A stretch of 64,000 nucleotides of DNA. Origin: an uncultured Chitinophaga sp. (lineage in GTDB: Bacteria; Bacteroidota; Bacteroidia; Chitinophagales; Chitinophagaceae). Position 1 is the first letter of the stretch. Every line of letters starts with the position of its first letter. Position numbers and translations under genes: made by a program. The notes beneath the pieces are model-generated. The model saw nothing but the letters and a program-made list of their open reading frames with translations. It was not told the DNA's origin and made no database searches. Shown here in pieces: positions 62,194 to 64,000 of this stretch. Location of the stretch: the NCBI RefSeq assembly GCF_946479755.1, contig NZ_CAMLHC010000004.1:186001-250000 (forward strand), given 5' to 3'.

Positions 62194-63159
62194 ATGAAAA
62201 ACATCGTTGTACTGGATGGCTATGCTTTAAATCCCGGTGACCTGGACTGGGCGCCGCTGCAGGCTTTGGGAAAGGTGACCATTTACGACCGTACGCCGGC
62301 AGGCCAGGTGGCGGAACGGGCGAAGGACGCGCATATACTGCTGACCAACAAGGCTATAGTCAGCGCGGAAACGATCAATAACCTGCCTTCCCTCGAATAT
62401 ATCGGGGTAATGGCTACAGGGTATAACGTGGTGGATATCCCTGCCGCTACGGCCCGGAAAATACCGGTAACAAACGTTCCCGCTTACAGTACTGCTTCAG
62501 TGGCGCAGCTTACCTTTGCATTAATATTGGAATTGTGTCATCATACCGGTTTGCATGCGGAGAGTGTAAGGGCCGGTGAATGGGCCTCCAGCGTGGACTT
62601 CAGCTACTGGAAAACGCCGCTGACCGAACTGGATGGCCGTACGCTGGGCATCGTGGGGTTTGGGCAGATAGGGCAGGCGGCGGCAAGGATCGCGCTGGCC
62701 TTCGGAATGAAGGTGATCGTCTCCCATAAACACCCTGAAAGGGACAAAATGGAAGGGGTGACTTTCGTGGACCAAGCCACCTGTTTCCGGGAGGCGGACA
62801 TCGTTTCATTACATTGCCCGCTGAACCAGGACAACCGCGAGTTTGTGAATGCAGCGCTGCTGAAGACGATGAAAAAGACGGCATGGCTGATCAATACCAG
62901 CCGGGGGCCGCTGGTCCACGAGGCCGATCTGGCGGAGGCTTTAAAAAATGGGGTGATAGCAGGAGCGGGGCTGGATGTGCTTTCTTCCGAGCCGCCGGCA
63001 GCAGATAATCCGCTGGTACAGGCGCCCGGGACCGTCATTACACCGCATATCGCATGGGCAACACAGTCGGCACGCGGCCGGTTGCTGCGCACCGCCATTG
63101 AGAATGTTCAACAACATTTGCGCGGAAAGTGTCAAAATAATATCAATAAAATACAATAA
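62194..63159 (+). CDS. D-2-hydroxyacid dehydrogenase (glycerate dehydrogenase-like)
   Basis: A 321-residue NAD(P)-dependent enzyme. The Rossmann motif GIVGFGQIGQAAA is at about 151-163; the catalytic Arg is in NTSRGPLVHEADL, the Glu in LSSEPPAADNP and the His in TPHIAWAT. It interconverts a 2-hydroxy and a 2-oxo acid, perhaps glycerate and hydroxypyruvate. Single gene. Confidence 0.92.
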   Translation: MKNIVVLDGYALNPGDLDWAPLQALGKVTIYDRTPAGQVAERAKDAHILLTNKAIVSAETINNLPSLEYIGVMATGYNVVDIPAATARKIPVTNVPAYSTASVAQLTFALILELCHHTGLHAESVRAGEWASSVDFSYWKTPLTELDGRTLGIVGFGQIGQAAARIALAFGMKVIVSHKHPERDKMEGVTFVDQATCFREADIVSLHCPLNQDNREFVNAALLKTMKKTAWLINTSRGPLVHEADLAEALKNGVIAGAGLDVLSSEPPAADNPLVQAPGTVITPHIAWATQSARGRLLRTAIENVQQHLRGKCQNNINKIQ

Positions 63160-63432
63160 AATATTATTTTGATGTTTTTATCATGTGTTTGTATATTTAA
63201 GTAATCCTCTTATAAATAACTATTATTTTTTGTCTGACGAATGAATACGCTGAACAACTCCCGTAACTTGAACAGAATGGCCACCGGTTTTAGTATAATT
63301 TTGAAAACGTATATTTTACCCTTATAGAATTAAAATATATAAAAACGGGTCGGTACCTTCCGCGGTCGACCGCGTTTTTATGAAGGGGGAAGTCGCTACA
63401 TTCAGAAGTCACCTTCAAAATTCAACCGAAAT
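63160..63432 (+). promoter_or_regulatory. Leader region of the response regulator gene with overlapping hairpins
   Basis: TAATTTTG at 63296-63303 could be the -7 element. A perfect CGCGGTC/GACCGCG stem (63361-63374) is followed by TTTTT. It overlaps an alternative GGTCG/CGACC stem (63348-63352 with 63367-63371), so two folds compete. No gene in this stretch. Confidence 0.4.
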
Positions 63433-64000
63433 ATGAAATCACGTATTCTATTGGTAGAGGACGATGAATTTTTTGCCAAAGTGCTCAAGCGGCAGCTGGA
63501 GCGTGCCAATTTTGAAGTAACACATGCTGCCGACGGACAGGCCGGTTGGGAGAAATTCCAGGAAACAATTTTTGATTTATGCATCCTGGACGTGGTGATG
63601 CCCAGGAAAGACGGTTTTACACTGGCGGGGGAAATACGGGCCACGGATTTTAACATCCCTATCGTATTTACCTCTTCCCGCTACATGGAGCAGGACAGAT
63701 TGCAGGGATTTGATATCGGGGCGGATGATTACCTGGTAAAGCCTTTCAATACGGACGAACTGATCAGCCGTATTAAAGTGTACATTAAACGCAGCCGTCT
63801 GCTTCGGAGTGAGAAGCGGATTGTCTATACTGTAGGTAACCTTGTTTTCGACTATTCCCAGCTTCAGCTGCGGCATAAAGATAATGAGGCGGAGAATCAT
63901 GTGCGGATTGCTCCCAAAGAGGCGGAACTACTGCGCTATCTGTGTGAAAACTCTAACAAAAAACTGAAACGGGAGCATATCCTGGCAAGTGTCTGGGGAG
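63433..64000 (+). CDS. OmpR-type response regulator, C-terminus missing (right edge)
   Basis: ATG at 63433; 189 residues before the window ends. The receiver domain has the acidic pocket VEDDE (about 8-12), phospho-acceptor Asp in CILDVVMPRKDGFTL (about residue 55), FTSSRY with the switch Thr/Ser, and KPF (Lys about 105). The start of a winged-helix DNA-binding domain follows (VRIAPKEAELLRYLCENSNK). A sensor kinase was not seen upstream, so it is probably downstream outside the window. Confidence 0.9.
   Translation, partial: MKSRILLVEDDEFFAKVLKRQLERANFEVTHAADGQAGWEKFQETIFDLCILDVVMPRKDGFTLAGEIRATDFNIPIVFTSSRYMEQDRLQGFDIGADDYLVKPFNTDELISRIKVYIKRSRLLRSEKRIVYTVGNLVFDYSQLQLRHKDNEAENHVRIAPKEAELLRYLCENSNKKLKREHILASVWG

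Overview
The window looks like a chromosomal segment of a Bacteroidota bacterium, most likely a Chitinophaga-like member of the Chitinophagaceae. This is inferred, not proven. The evidence is the TAnnTTTG promoter cores without Shine-Dalgarno-type leaders, an ECF sigma/FecR/TonB-receptor module, type IX secretion (PorV and a C-terminal sorting domain), a DUF1573 protein, a fused E1 alpha/beta 2-oxoacid dehydrogenase and the ribosomal protein sequences.

Layout. 0-2.4 kb holds poorly known proteins, including a truncated gene at the left edge. 2.4-9.2 kb is a FecI-type sigma factor, FecR anti-sigma, STN-containing TonB receptor and two lipoproteins, which read as one surface-signalling and uptake unit. 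9.2-14.4 kb carries single accessory genes: a RidA-like protein, a DKNYY protein, a Crp/Fnr regulator with an SDR, an unusual two-gene membrane/GAVG-motif pair, and tRNA-Met. 14.5-22.5 kb is housekeeping: an MscS-family channel, GlpD, a minus-strand operon (HolD-like protein, RdgB, thioesterase, nitroreductase) and IlvE.

22.7-54.8 kb is the str/S10/spc/alpha ribosomal region, interrupted twice. After rpsL-rpsG comes a minus-strand T9SS-linked island (sorting-domain protein, PorV, small secreted protein, collagen-like giant). After fusA come a GT2/deacetylase pair, an outer-membrane barrel and a 2.5-kb array. Each ribosomal fragment has its own promoter with the same core and start of transcript. 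Nearly every spacer between ribosomal protein genes contains a strong, unrelated stem-loop.

The most interesting region is 34.9-37.4 kb: six tandem units, each with a 33-34 nt conserved RNA motif placed 21-24 nt before the ATG of a very short, hydrophobic, Leu-rich peptide (20-49 aa). The motif has a covarying stem and a covarying loop-tail pairing (H-type pseudoknot). Two units encode the same 22-aa peptide with only synonymous changes. Three units share paired upstream boxes at fixed spacing. I know of no described system that matches; a role as type I toxin-like, membrane-active or signalling peptides under RNA control is inference.

54.9-64 kb holds a zinc-ribbon membrane protein, CarA with an attenuator-like leader, an aspartate aminotransferase, a DUF1573 protein, a 2-oxoacid dehydrogenase E1, a D-2-hydroxyacid dehydrogenase and an OmpR-type response regulator cut by the right edge. 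No rRNA, CRISPR array, transposase or phage genes were seen.
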